Positions 9,298-17,875 of a stretch of 64,000 bases of DNA are shown piece after piece. Both the position numbers and the translations under genes were made by a program. The notes beneath the pieces are model-generated. The model ran no database searches. It saw only the letters and a list, made by a program, of their open reading frames with translations, and was not told the DNA's origin. The stretch's first letter is position 1. Every line of letters starts with the position of its first letter. The stretch is from Chryseobacterium hagamense (GTDB lineage: Bacteria > Bacteroidota > Bacteroidia > Flavobacteriales > Weeksellaceae), in the NCBI RefSeq assembly GCF_007991455.1, contig NZ_BJYJ01000009.1:1-64000 (forward strand). Direction: 5' to 3'.

Positions 9298-9316
9298 TAA
9301 ATTTTGTTAAAAACTG

Positions 9317-11764
9317 TTAAAAATCCACAAATACGTCTTTTTTAATACTTTGATAGGCAGGGATTTCCTCAAATTCCTTGATGCTGGCCAGCACCAGTTT
9401 TTTATATTCTTCGTACTTTTTGCCCTTCGGAAGCTTCAGCATAATCTGGAACTGATACAAGTTGTTCAGTCTGGCAATCTGCGCTTTTTCAGGACCCAGG
9501 ATACAGTCTTCCGGCAGGTATTTCCGGAGGATGGAACCCAGAAACTGGGAAGCACGGTTCGCTTTGTCTTCACGGCGGTGCTTCAGCTCGATCATGATCA
9601 GCTTCGTAAAAGGCGGATAATGGAATTTCTGGCGTTCCGTCAGGATGTATTTATAAATTCTGGCAGGATTGTGCATCTTAATCAGCTGAAAAACCGAATG
9701 CTCGGGATTGAAGGTCTGGATCAGGATTTTTCCTTTTCCGGAAACCCTTCCCGCCCTTCCGGAAACCTGGGTGATCAGCTGATAAGCCCTTTCTTCCGCC
9801 CGGAAATCCTGAACATATAATAAAGAATCCGCTTTTGGAATCGCAACAAGCTCGATATGATCGAAATCCAGTCCTTTGGAAATCATCTGGGTTCCCACGA
9901 CGATATCCGTTTCCCGGTCCTCGATTTTTTCATACAGCTTTTCATAGGCAAACTTTTTCCGCATCGAATCTACGTCCATCCGGTCCACTTCATTATCCGG
10001 AAACAGCTTGGAAACCTCTTCATGGATCTGTTCCACCCCAACGCCCCTTTCATTGAGGTTTTCGGAGTAGCATTTCGGGCAGGTCTTCGGCTTGGAAGCC
10101 CGCTGGCCGCAGTAGTGGCATTTCATTTCATTGGCGGCCTTGTGATAGGTCATGACCACGTCACAGTTGGAACAGTAGTTTACATAGCCGCAGGTTTCGC
10201 ATTCCACCACATTGGCGTATCCCCTGCGGTTGTGCAGCACAATGGCCTGGTTCCGTTCTTCCAGCACTTTTTTGATCTCATCGATGAGATGCAGTGAAAA
10301 ATTACCGGATACTTTTTTGGAATCCTGGGCTTCTTTGAAGTTGATGATTTCATATTCCGGAAGACTGACGTTGCCGAAGCGTTCTTCCAGGAAAATATAT
10401 TTCATTTTGTCTTTGCGGGCATTGTAATAACTCTCAACAGACGGTGTGGCCGAGCCTAAAATCACCCGGGCACCATAAAAATTCCCGATCACTAAGGCGG
10501 CATCTTTCGCATTGAAATACGGGGATACTTCCCTCGGCCGGTAAGCGGAATCGTGTTCTTCATCCACGACGATCAGTCCCAGATTCTTAAACGGCAGAAA
10601 CAGGGCATTCCGGGTTCCGATCAGAACTTTGATGTCGTTCTGGCGGATCCGCCGCCATACTTCCACCCTTTCGAAATCGGTAAGCTTCTGATGGTAAAAA
10701 CCGAGCTGACGGCCATATTTTTTTTCCAGCCGCCGGGTAATCTGTTTGGTCAGGGATATTTCAGGAAGCAGGAACAGGACATTTCTGCCTTCGCTGATGC
10801 ATTCTTCGATTTTCTCCAGATACAGGTGGGTTTTCCCCGATGATGTGACCCCGTGAAGCAGAACATTCTTGCCTTCTTCAAAGGCTTCATCAATTTCCGA
10901 TTTTGCTGATTTCTGGGCTTCGGAAAGTTCTTCGAGTTCCTCGATTTCACCTTCATAGCTTTCCAGACGGTCTTTCTGCATATAATACTCCTCCACCAGA
11001 TCTTTATTGGTAAGGGCCTTCAGATGGGAGCTCCCGAAATAACCGTCCTCAAAAAGATCCGATTTTTTAAGGTGAAGGTCCGGATTTTCGGTTTGCTTTT
11101 CCAGGATGTGGAGGAAAAGGTCTTTCTGCTTCTTGGCTTTGTTTAATCTTAAGAGGATCCCGGTCAGGTTCTCATTCTCCAGGACGCCGTCCTTAATTTT
11201 CACGTAAGCAACTTCTTTCGCCCTGTATTTTTCCGCAATCTTTTCATCGATTTCAATGTACTGCAAATCAATTAATGAATTGACGGTTTTCACGATGTCT
11301 TTTTTGGGAATGAAGGCTTCGATATCGGTCAGGTTGATCAGCTGACGGACTTCCAGTGCCTGGATGAGGTACATTTCGTTGACATCGAGGTTTTCAAAAT
11401 CGACGGTGACGTTCGGTTTCAGCTTCAGGTAGGTTTCGCTTTCCAGCTTCAGGGAAGAAGGGAATGCAAAACGGTAAATTTCACCCAGTCCGCACAGGTA
11501 ATAGTCGGACAGCCAGTTCCAGAATCGGATCTGCTCCCGGGGAACGATCGGCTGGTCATCCAGCAGGCTGATGACTTCTTTTGCAATAAACGTTTCGGGC
11601 GCATTGCCGTGAAGCTCAAATACAATTCCCGTATAGATTTTCTTTCCGCCAAACGGAACCAAAACCCGCATTCCGATCCGGATTCCGGCTATCAGTTCTT
11701 CAGGAACTTTATAGGTGAAAGACCCTTTCAGGTTCAACGGTAAAATAATCTGGGCGTAATTCAA
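9317..11764 (-). CDS. priA: Primosomal replication restart helicase PriA
   Basis: 815 residues, normal for PriA. An N-terminal DNA-binding region starts YAQIILPLNLKGSFTYKVP. The helicase core has Walker A GVTSSGKTHLYLE (about residue 305), motif II VVDEEHDSAY, and GSATPSVESY. Paired cysteines (CETCGYVNYCSNC, KCHYCGQRA, TCPKCYSENL; about residues 516-567) bind the two zinc ions of the primosome interface. Motifs GVGVEQIHEE, GTQMISKGLDF and QVSGRAGR follow. It reloads the replisome at stalled forks. The gene is monocistronic. Confidence 0.96.
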   Translation of the reverse strand: MNYAQIILPLNLKGSFTYKVPEELIAGIRIGMRVLVPFGGKKIYTGIVFELHGNAPETFIAKEVISLLDDQPIVPREQIRFWNWLSDYYLCGLGEIYRFAFPSSLKLESETYLKLKPNVTVDFENLDVNEMYLIQALEVRQLINLTDIEAFIPKKDIVKTVNSLIDLQYIEIDEKIAEKYRAKEVAYVKIKDGVLENENLTGILLRLNKAKKQKDLFLHILEKQTENPDLHLKKSDLFEDGYFGSSHLKALTNKDLVEEYYMQKDRLESYEGEIEELEELSEAQKSAKSEIDEAFEEGKNVLLHGVTSSGKTHLYLEKIEECISEGRNVLFLLPEISLTKQITRRLEKKYGRQLGFYHQKLTDFERVEVWRRIRQNDIKVLIGTRNALFLPFKNLGLIVVDEEHDSAYRPREVSPYFNAKDAALVIGNFYGARVILGSATPSVESYYNARKDKMKYIFLEERFGNVSLPEYEIINFKEAQDSKKVSGNFSLHLIDEIKKVLEERNQAIVLHNRRGYANVVECETCGYVNYCSNCDVVMTYHKAANEMKCHYCGQRASKPKTCPKCYSENLNERGVGVEQIHEEVSKLFPDNEVDRMDVDSMRKKFAYEKLYEKIEDRETDIVVGTQMISKGLDFDHIELVAIPKADSLLYVQDFRAEERAYQLITQVSGRAGRVSGKGKILIQTFNPEHSVFQLIKMHNPARIYKYILTERQKFHYPPFTKLIMIELKHRREDKANRASQFLGSILRKYLPEDCILGPEKAQIARLNNLYQFQIMLKLPKGKKYEEYKKLVLASIKEFEEIPAYQSIKKDVFVDF

Positions 11765-11876
11765 GGGTAATATTTAAAGTGTAAAATTAAAATTTTCCGG
11801 AGAGAAGTGCAATTTTTAACGGAGGTAAATGAGATATTTTTGGAATAGATGTGATTTATTTTAAACGCCGTGACCA

Positions 11877-11944
11877 CAAAGGGTTTGTTTGATATTGCCG
11901 CGCTTATTCTTTCGGTCGCAAAGGCACTTCGTTCAGCAATTGAG
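11877..11944 (+). repeat. 68-bp direct repeat, copy 1
   Basis: It runs from CAAAGGGTTTG to CAGCAATTGAG and differs at one base (C/T) from the copy 199 bp downstream. One frame across it is open from a GTG at 11870 to TAA 11954-11956 (28 residues, ending LILSVAKALRSAIEQNR). Whether that frame is used is unknown. Confidence 0.85.
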
Positions 11945-12075
11945 CAGAACCGATAAGCTTATTTCTGTTAAATCTGTGACGTAAATATCAAGCGATGGCG
12001 GAATGAACTGGCACCAATAAGAACGGTATGTCTTTATTTTCTAAAGACGACGATATTTAATAACGCAGGGGTTCG

Positions 12076-12143
12076 CAAAGGGTTTGTTTGATATTGTCGC
12101 GCTTATTCTTTCGGTCGCAAAGGCACTTCGTTCAGCAATTGAG
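12076..12143 (+). repeat. 68-bp direct repeat, copy 2
   Basis: It matches the unit at 11877-11944 in 67 of 68 positions. The same frame is open here but ends at once with TAA (12144-12146) after ALRSAIE. The two copies probably arose by a recent local duplication. Confidence 0.85.
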
Positions 12144-12340
12144 TAAAGGTGTAAATTTATAGATCTTAAGCAGATTTTGCAGATGTATTTGTATTCAGAT
12201 CTTGCCTGATTCAATACTAAAGATCCGGGGTTGTGATATTGACATAAAAAACTTCAGGCATCCGTGTTTCAGCATCCAGCCCCGTCAGTTAAGTTCTTAC
12301 TCAGTCTCTGTTTAATCTTAACACAACATGCAAAACAGAG

Positions 12341-12440
12341 GCAGACTCCCTAGCCCGGATAGAAACGGTTACCCCACAGCAGGCGGAGGCAATGGCGGTG
12401 GTGCGAGGAGTATGAGTGGATAGCCGGATGAAGCTCCTTA
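12341..12440 (+). ncRNA. Dispersed structured-RNA-like element, copy 1
   Basis: It shares conserved blocks with 33867-34004: CCCTAGCCCGGAT, then CGGTTACCCCACAGC, then GGTGCGAGGAGTATGAG, and finally AGCCGGA before AGCTCCTTA. The ends can pair: AGC-CCGG on the 5' side with CCGG-(bulge)-GCT on the 3' side. The middle varies in length between copies, as expected for a variable stem tip. The call as RNA is inference. A dispersed repeat without RNA function is the alternative. It resembles CCCTAGCCC...AGCTCC elements I recall from other flavobacterial genomes. Confidence 0.45.
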
Positions 12441-12535
12441 TCAGAGAAGAGGGTTGGAGGGTTGGAGGGTCAGAGAGTGAGAGACTGAGAGTGAGATTGA
12501 GATTGAGAGGGCTAAAAGTGAAAGAACTGGATAAC
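12440..12535. repeat. Purine-rich degenerate tandem tract
   Basis: Short imperfect units such as GGTTGGAG, GAGAGTGA and GATTGAGA are repeated here. The tract creates an open frame on the plus strand that is best read as non-coding low-complexity DNA. Confidence 0.6.
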
Positions 12536-12606
12536 GGGAGAATCCGGGTGGTTTTGAATTGCCGGATCCGGATGGCTTTGTTCTGGATATGGAGATTTAT
12601 TTTTGG

Positions 12607-13515
12607 TTAAAAGAAGAATTGCGTCAACTGGTACCAGATGGCGGAAGTGAAAAGTCCGACGATGATGCTGAAGCCGATCGTTAAATTGGTGAGCTTGGTG
12701 TTGAGCCGGAACTGTTCGGCGATGATGCTGGAGGTGACGACGGTGGGCATCGCCGCTTCAAAGACGGTAATTTTTGCGATATCGCCTTTGATGCCGGCCA
12801 ACAGCGCAAAGCCCAATACCATTGCCGGCGCCAGGATCAGCTTATAGAGCATGGAAACGGACATCTGGGGAACGAGTTTTTTCCAGCCGTTGAATTTGAG
12901 CTGCAGGCCCACTGAAAAAAGGGCCATCGGACTGACGGTGGCTGCCAGTTTGTCGAAGAAAGGCTCTGCCGCTGAAAAATCGATAAACCCTGACAGCACC
13001 AGTGCTGCAACGCATCCGATGAGCGGCGGAAAGGTCACAAGCCTTTTCAGGATAAACCCGGCACTTACTTTCCCGGACCGGCTGCCACCTTTTACCGCAG
13101 CGATGATGCCCAGCGTGGAAAGCGCCAGGAACATGGTCTGGTCGCAGATCACGGCAATGCTTAAAAGGCCTTCCCCATAAAATGCAGCTACCAGCGGAAA
13201 ACCGATGAATGACGTATTGCTGTAGCCGCTGACCAGTTCCAGCGTACCCTGCGATCGCCCGGAATAGCCTTTGTAGCGGCTGTATAGTTTTATGAAGAAA
13301 AAGCAGACCACCGAAATCAGGAAGGTAGCGACAACAGGAAAGAGCATGTCGGCGGTCCACCGTACTTTCGGAAGGTATTTAAACGAAACGGCCGGAAGCG
13401 CGAGATACAGGATCCAGGTGTTGATGCCTTTGTGTGCATCGGGGTGGATGGATTTGGTCGCCTTGAACACCATTCCCGCGATAATGCATACTGCTATCAG
13501 AACAAAATTGACCAT
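12607..13515 (-). CDS. AEC-family (auxin efflux carrier-like) transporter
   Basis: 302 residues with about ten hydrophobic segments in the 5+5 layout of the AEC family. The N-terminus (VNFVLIAVCIIAGMVFKATKS) and the YLALPAVSFKYLP segment are typical. AEC carriers in bacteria export or exchange organic anions, for example malate. The substrate cannot be told from the sequence. It has its own exact -7 element upstream and no operon partner. Confidence 0.85.
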   Translation of the reverse strand: MVNFVLIAVCIIAGMVFKATKSIHPDAHKGINTWILYLALPAVSFKYLPKVRWTADMLFPVVATFLISVVCFFFIKLYSRYKGYSGRSQGTLELVSGYSNTSFIGFPLVAAFYGEGLLSIAVICDQTMFLALSTLGIIAAVKGGSRSGKVSAGFILKRLVTFPPLIGCVAALVLSGFIDFSAAEPFFDKLAATVSPMALFSVGLQLKFNGWKKLVPQMSVSMLYKLILAPAMVLGFALLAGIKGDIAKITVFEAAMPTVVTSSIIAEQFRLNTKLTNLTIGFSIIVGLFTSAIWYQLTQFFF

Positions 13516-13532
13516 ACTTCAGAAATCTGCCG

Positions 13533-13540
13533 CAAAGGTA
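13533..13540 (-). promoter_or_regulatory. Promoter -7 element of the AEC transporter gene
   Basis: The minus strand reads TACCTTTG, an exact TAnnTTTG match 17 nt before the ATG at 13515. Confidence 0.6.
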
Positions 13541-13559
13541 CGTCTGAAATTTCAGTTCT

Positions 13560-14174
13560 TTAAGTTCCGGATCGAAGTTTCCTCCATTTTTCTGTGATGA
13601 ATACCATGAGCTTCAGAATGACCGCCGTTAGAATAACCACGATCATCGATGGAAAACTGAGCAACCGGAGGAAAAGACTTTGCTCCACTATTTTTTCTTT
13701 GGTACCTGATAATTTCCAGATCGCCGGAAATCGGGTCCCCAGATTCCCATATTTTTCATGGTTTCGGGTAATGAAAAATGTATTGGCTTCCTTCATTTTA
13801 CCTGTTTCATCAGCATAAAAACTAAAGCTTTCTTCCCGGTTGGAAGAAGGATATACTATGACTTTTCTATCCCTTTGTCTTGTTATCACAATATTATCCC
13901 GGGTATCGATGCTCAGATGAAAAGGTTTCCCCGATGTATCTTTCACCTTAAAAGACCCTATGAATTTTCCTGCTTTATCATATTTCTGGATGATTGAATA
14001 GAAACTGTCGCCTATATAGATATTCTGCTGACTGTCAACAACAAAACCGGCGAAACCGTTAATGGGCAGTTCGGTTTTTATTTTAAAATCGGTCCATGCT
14101 GTCACCATTTCCGGTATGAATACCAGGAAAAACATCATAAAAAGGAAACCGGAAATCTTTTCTATTATTTTCAT
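13560..14174 (-). CDS. Membrane-anchored protein with a partial beta-propeller-like region, function unknown
   Basis: 204 residues. There is a hydrophobic segment at about residues 8-26 and another at about 170-190. Between them lie NHL/propeller-like stretches (GFVVDSQQNIYIGDS, KYDKAGKFIGSF, LSIDTRDNIVITRQRDRKVIVY). This is enough for only two or three blades, so a full propeller is unlikely. The C-terminal tail after the second membrane segment is basic. The stop of a short duplicated mannosidase tail lies 16 bp before its ATG. No function is assigned. Confidence 0.55.
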   Translation of the reverse strand: MKIIEKISGFLFMMFFLVFIPEMVTAWTDFKIKTELPINGFAGFVVDSQQNIYIGDSFYSIIQKYDKAGKFIGSFKVKDTSGKPFHLSIDTRDNIVITRQRDRKVIVYPSSNREESFSFYADETGKMKEANTFFITRNHEKYGNLGTRFPAIWKLSGTKEKIVEQSLFLRLLSFPSMIVVILTAVILKLMVFITEKWRKLRSGT

Positions 14175-14189
14175 AAACAGTCTGCATTA

Positions 14190-14309
14190 TTAATTCATCG
14201 TATCCCAAAGCCTCACTATGTCGATTGTTTCCATGGGCTTGATAAGATGATTTTTTGTATAAACTTCATCGGTTTCTGAAAACCTGTGAGGTTTGAATTT
14301 TTCCGAATC
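14190..14309 (-). pseudogene. In-frame duplicate of the beta-mannosidase 3' end
   Basis: Directly after the mannosidase TAG (14310-14312) the same frame stays open for 39 codons and ends at TAA 14190-14192. Its last residues, IKPMETIDIVRLWDTMN, mirror the mannosidase end SKPLGKIDAMSLWDTMHE. The shared KP-x3-ID-x3-LWDTM pattern recurs with a period of 123 nt. The string TATCCCAAAG is present in both copies (14201 and 14324). It looks like the tail of a lost tandem paralog or a local duplication. There is no start codon of its own near the beginning. Confidence 0.55.
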
Positions 14310-16793
14310 CTACTCATGCATTGTATCCCAAAGACTCATTGCATCAATTTTTCCTAACGGTTTTGAAAGGATGATTCTTTTGGAAGTATTCGGCATCAGA
14401 TCGAAGAAGTTATCGCTGAAATGGGTATCTCCCATAAGGTAAACATCTTTTGCCAGGACATCGGTGGAGATTTCAATTTCCGTGGCGGAGATTTTTTTGA
14501 TCCTGAGGTTCGGTTTTGTTAGCTTTAAATTTTTTGGCTTTGCAAAGAAATAGTTTGCTTCGGCAATTACCTTTTTATATCTGCCTCTTAAAATTATATT
14601 TAAAAACAATTCATTTTTATCAGCATCGCCGACCAGTTCTGTGATAGCTGAAGGATTGAACTTCACTATTCCTTCCAAATTCTGTTTTTGATCTGAAACT
14701 GCTGTAAGAATGTTTTCACCTTTAAAATTATTGACTTCAAACTCTAAAGTTACCTCTCCAATTTTATCCAATCCGTCATTAACTCCGTAAAAATTCAGCA
14801 TCCCGTCTTTTTCCTCCGTTAAAATCACCTGGTTTTCAAAACTTCTTTTCACCTGGTAATGCAGGGCTTTCCAATTGCCCTGATAATCGATGGACGACCA
14901 GGAAACGACCGGCCAGCAATCGTTCAGCTGCCAGTACAGGGTTCCCATATTGTACGGTTTGGCGCGGCGGTGGGCTTCAATGGCGATCTGCATGCCGCGT
15001 GCCTGAAGCAGTTGGGAGACATAGTTGTATTTCACAAAATCTTCCGGCACGATATAATCGCGTTTCATATAGTTGTTGATAATCTCCCAACCTCTTGCAT
15101 GTTTCTCATGGGCTTTGATCGTTCCGTTCTGTAAGCTGAGTTCCGTTTTTCCTGAGAACATCGATTTTACGGTTTCCAGTGTAGGCATCCCCTGGAAGCC
15201 GTATTCCGAAGCGAAACGCGGTATTTTTTCGTTGAAGATCTCAAAAGGCTGCTCACCCCACCAAACGCCCCAGTAATGGGAGTCGCCTTCCGTCAGGCTT
15301 TCTTTGTGGCCCCAGCCGATGGACGGGGAACTCGGCCAGTAGATCTGCTTATCAGCCGTTGCGTATTCTTTGATGGCCTCGGGGATGACTTCATGAAAAA
15401 TGGTTTTATAATCTTTCCAGACCTGCAGCGAATCGTCTTTCGAATATTTGAATTGCTTTTGGTAACCCCAATTGACGATGGCTTCATCGATTTCGTTGTT
15501 TCCGCACCATAAAGCCAGAGAAGGATGATTCTGAAGCCTTTCGATCTGATCTTTCACTTCCGCTTTTACATTTTCCCGGAAATTTTCATCGGCCGGATAG
15601 AAGCTTCCGGCAAACATGAAATCCTGCCAGACCAGAATTCCGTTCTCATCACAGGCTTTGTAAAATTCATCGTCTTCATAAATCCCTCCGCCCCATACAC
15701 GGATCATATTTATATTGGCCTCTTTACAGTCACGGATCAGCTTCCTGTATTTTTCTTTGGTCATGCGCGGAGAAAAGCTGTCCCCGGGGATCCAGTTTGT
15801 TCCTTTGGCGTACATCGGCTGGCCGTTTACTTTAAAATAAAACGATTTTCCCTCTGCATCTTTTTCCTGAACCAGCTCCACCGTTCTCAGTCCGATCCGC
15901 TCTGTTTTTTCCGTGATGACCTTTGACGCTTTCTGCAAGGTAATTTTAATATCATACAGTGTGGGTTTTCCCCAACCGTTCGGCTGCCAGAGCTTCGGGT
16001 TCCTGATATGATACGGTGCCGAAATGGTGTTCAATCCTGATTTTAAAGCGATATCCTGAGTGTGATTATTGATGGAAAGCGTATAATTTCCGGCTTCCTG
16101 TGCAAAAATTTCTGCATGAACGGCCAGCTCTGCATTCTGTGGTGTCAGTTTTACCTGTTCGATCTTTACGGTTTCGAGTTGAGCCAGATCCCGGAACCTG
16201 AGGCTGGCATCTTTCCAGATTCCTGCCGTCACCAACCTTGGACCCCAGTCCCACCCGAACTGGTATTGTGCTTTTCTCACAAAACTTCTCGGTGATTCCG
16301 GCAGGGTGAAAGGAATTTTTCCGGCTAATTCTTTTCCTGTGTTTACGGCAGACCTGAATTTTACCTGGAGGATATTTTCGCCCCGCTTTAAATAATTTTT
16401 TGCCGGAATCGTCCATGTCCTGAACATATTATCCGTATTTTTCACCCATTTCCCATTGAGATATATCTCAGAAAAAGTATCCAGTCCGGAGAAAACCAGA
16501 TCGATATTTTTGTGCTGCATTTCCTGTGAAGACAGGTTGAATACAGTCTGATATTCCCAGTCTTCATGTTCCACCCACTGCACTTTCTTTTCGTTTTCAT
16601 TTTTGTAAGGGTCAGGAATGAGATTGTTGTTCATCAGGTCCAGGTGAACGGTCCCCGGAACTTTGGCAGGTAGCCACGTGCGGTCTTTTGTGTTTTTAAA
16701 CTGCCAATCCTGAGAAGACAAAGAACGCTCCGAAGCCTGTCCATAGACCAGAAGCCGGATAAAAAGAAAAGAAAGAAGTAAAATTTTGTTCAT
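14310..16793 (-). CDS. Secreted beta-mannosidase, glycoside hydrolase family 2
   Basis: 827 residues from MNKILLLSFLFIRLLVYGQ, a signal peptide. The order is a jelly-roll sugar-binding domain (KVPGTVHLDLMNNNLIPDPY, VFSGLDTFSEIYLNG), Ig-like linkers, then the TIM barrel. The acid/base Glu is in LWCGNNEIDE (about residue 431) and the nucleophile Glu in FASEYGFQG (about residue 527). RVWGGGIYEDDEFY and WQLNDCWPVVSWSSID are typical of the beta-mannosidase branch. It removes beta-linked mannose, such as the core mannose of N-glycans. An upstream Met at 16841 would precede the signal peptide and is disfavoured. The 3' end is partly duplicated downstream. Confidence 0.92.
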   Translation of the reverse strand: MNKILLLSFLFIRLLVYGQASERSLSSQDWQFKNTKDRTWLPAKVPGTVHLDLMNNNLIPDPYKNENEKKVQWVEHEDWEYQTVFNLSSQEMQHKNIDLVFSGLDTFSEIYLNGKWVKNTDNMFRTWTIPAKNYLKRGENILQVKFRSAVNTGKELAGKIPFTLPESPRSFVRKAQYQFGWDWGPRLVTAGIWKDASLRFRDLAQLETVKIEQVKLTPQNAELAVHAEIFAQEAGNYTLSINNHTQDIALKSGLNTISAPYHIRNPKLWQPNGWGKPTLYDIKITLQKASKVITEKTERIGLRTVELVQEKDAEGKSFYFKVNGQPMYAKGTNWIPGDSFSPRMTKEKYRKLIRDCKEANINMIRVWGGGIYEDDEFYKACDENGILVWQDFMFAGSFYPADENFRENVKAEVKDQIERLQNHPSLALWCGNNEIDEAIVNWGYQKQFKYSKDDSLQVWKDYKTIFHEVIPEAIKEYATADKQIYWPSSPSIGWGHKESLTEGDSHYWGVWWGEQPFEIFNEKIPRFASEYGFQGMPTLETVKSMFSGKTELSLQNGTIKAHEKHARGWEIINNYMKRDYIVPEDFVKYNYVSQLLQARGMQIAIEAHRRAKPYNMGTLYWQLNDCWPVVSWSSIDYQGNWKALHYQVKRSFENQVILTEEKDGMLNFYGVNDGLDKIGEVTLEFEVNNFKGENILTAVSDQKQNLEGIVKFNPSAITELVGDADKNELFLNIILRGRYKKVIAEANYFFAKPKNLKLTKPNLRIKKISATEIEISTDVLAKDVYLMGDTHFSDNFFDLMPNTSKRIILSKPLGKIDAMSLWDTMHE

Positions 16794-17201
16794 TATAAAT
16801 TGTTTGAATAGCACTGTTTTGAGCTTTAACACATGAGTCACATAAGATCAGAGTTTCGTGCTTTGAAAATATGTTTAGAACACAGAAGAAAAATCAAAGA
16901 TTTTTGTGTTAAACTTAGCTGCTGTTCGGTGACTGAGGCATTCGAAGCTATTCCTGTTTTAAAAATTCCATCTTTATTCTTAATGTTTTAGAAAGTTTTT
17001 GTTATAAAAAATTTCCCAAATAATAAGTAGCTTCGGTCCCGCTCAGCCGCCCGGGCTTAGAGAATTTCAATAATAGACCATACGTTGAATTCAACCCAAT
17101 TGAAAATCTTGGTTTTCTTCTCATGTGTTCTAAAATATGCGAAAAACAAATCTTTAAATCCTATCTTTCTCATGTGTTAAAAGCTTCTGTGACTTTTGTG
17201 G
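16794..17201. other. Intergenic stretch bounded by inverted repeats
   Basis: 408 bp without a gene. GCTTTAACACATGAG (16823-16837) and its inverse CTCATGTGTTAAAAGC (17169-17184) face each other about 330 bp apart. A third CTCATGTGTT lies at about 17121. The interior is AT-rich, with one GC-rich patch near 17035-17060, and has no coding frame. Confidence 0.5.
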
Positions 17202-17864
17202 TTAAATAGTTTTCAAAGCCACAATCTCTTCTGCACTGGCAAAAGCCCCGCCGTCTGTGATGGCGGATGAATGGAAATACTGTGCTTTGGTATACTTCCT
17301 GATTTCTTCGATGTTTGTTGAGCGCAGGCCGCCGCCGACGAGGATTTCGATTCTTCCGGCAGACAATTCCACCAGCTTTTTCAGGTTTTCCTTCCCTTCG
17401 GAAACATTGGGCTGCTGACCGGAAGTGAGGATGGTTTTGAACCCGCAGGCAATTACTTTTTCCAGGGACTGTTGCAGGTCCCTTGCGCGGTCAAAAGCCC
17501 GGTGGAAAGTACAGGGATAAGGTTTAGCCAGATCCGCCAGTTCTTTATTTTGTGCTGTATCTACCTCATCGTTTTCATCTAAGATCCCGAATACAAATCC
17601 GTCCACCTGTAATGATTTCAAACGGGTCAGATCGGATTTCATCTGTGCGAATTCTTCACCGGAATACGTAAAATCTCCCCCGCGCGGACGGATCATTACG
17701 AAGATGGGAATACTGATTTTTTCACGCAGCTGTTTTACGGTTTCAAAGGCCGGGGTGGTTCCGCCTTCGTTTAGCCCGTCACACAACTCGATCCGGTCGG
17801 CTCCGTTTTCAAAAGCGGTGATGGCGGATTCCGGGTTGAAGCAGGCTATTTCTATTTTTGACAT
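17202..17864 (-). CDS. cutC: CutC family protein
   Basis: 220 residues, a TIM-barrel protein with the family's start SKIEIACFNPESAITAFENG, ADRIELCDGLNEGGTTP, and the MIRPRGGDFTYSGEE segment. CutC is named for copper homeostasis in E. coli, but the biochemical role is uncertain. It is last in a probable three-gene operon after the asparaginase and a lipoprotein gene (11-bp gap to the latter), so its work here may relate to sugar or amino acid catabolism rather than copper. That link is inference. Confidence 0.88.
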   Translation of the reverse strand: MSKIEIACFNPESAITAFENGADRIELCDGLNEGGTTPAFETVKQLREKISIPIFVMIRPRGGDFTYSGEEFAQMKSDLTRLKSLQVDGFVFGILDENDEVDTAQNKELADLAKPYPCTFHRAFDRARDLQQSLEKVIACGFKTILTSGQQPNVSEGKENLKKLVELSAGRIEILVGGGLRSTNIEEIRKYTKAQYFHSSAITDGGAFASAEEIVALKTI

Positions 17865-17875
17865 TTAATGTTGAT

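Larger units (their letters stand above)
11765..12606. other. Gene-free intergenic stretch rich in repeats
   Basis: This 842-bp gap between priA and the AEC transporter holds a 68-bp direct repeat (11877 and 12076), a hairpin GTCTTTA/TAAAGAC at 12030-12048, one copy of a dispersed RNA-like element (12341-12440) and a purine-rich degenerate tract (about 12440-12535). No convincing coding frame was found. Confidence 0.7.

Noticed and set aside
12416..12610. Plus-strand open frame of 64 codons
   Set aside because: It is made of a purine-rich degenerate tandem tract that codes for Arg/Glu/Leu-rich filler and overlaps the RNA-like element and the AEC gene end.
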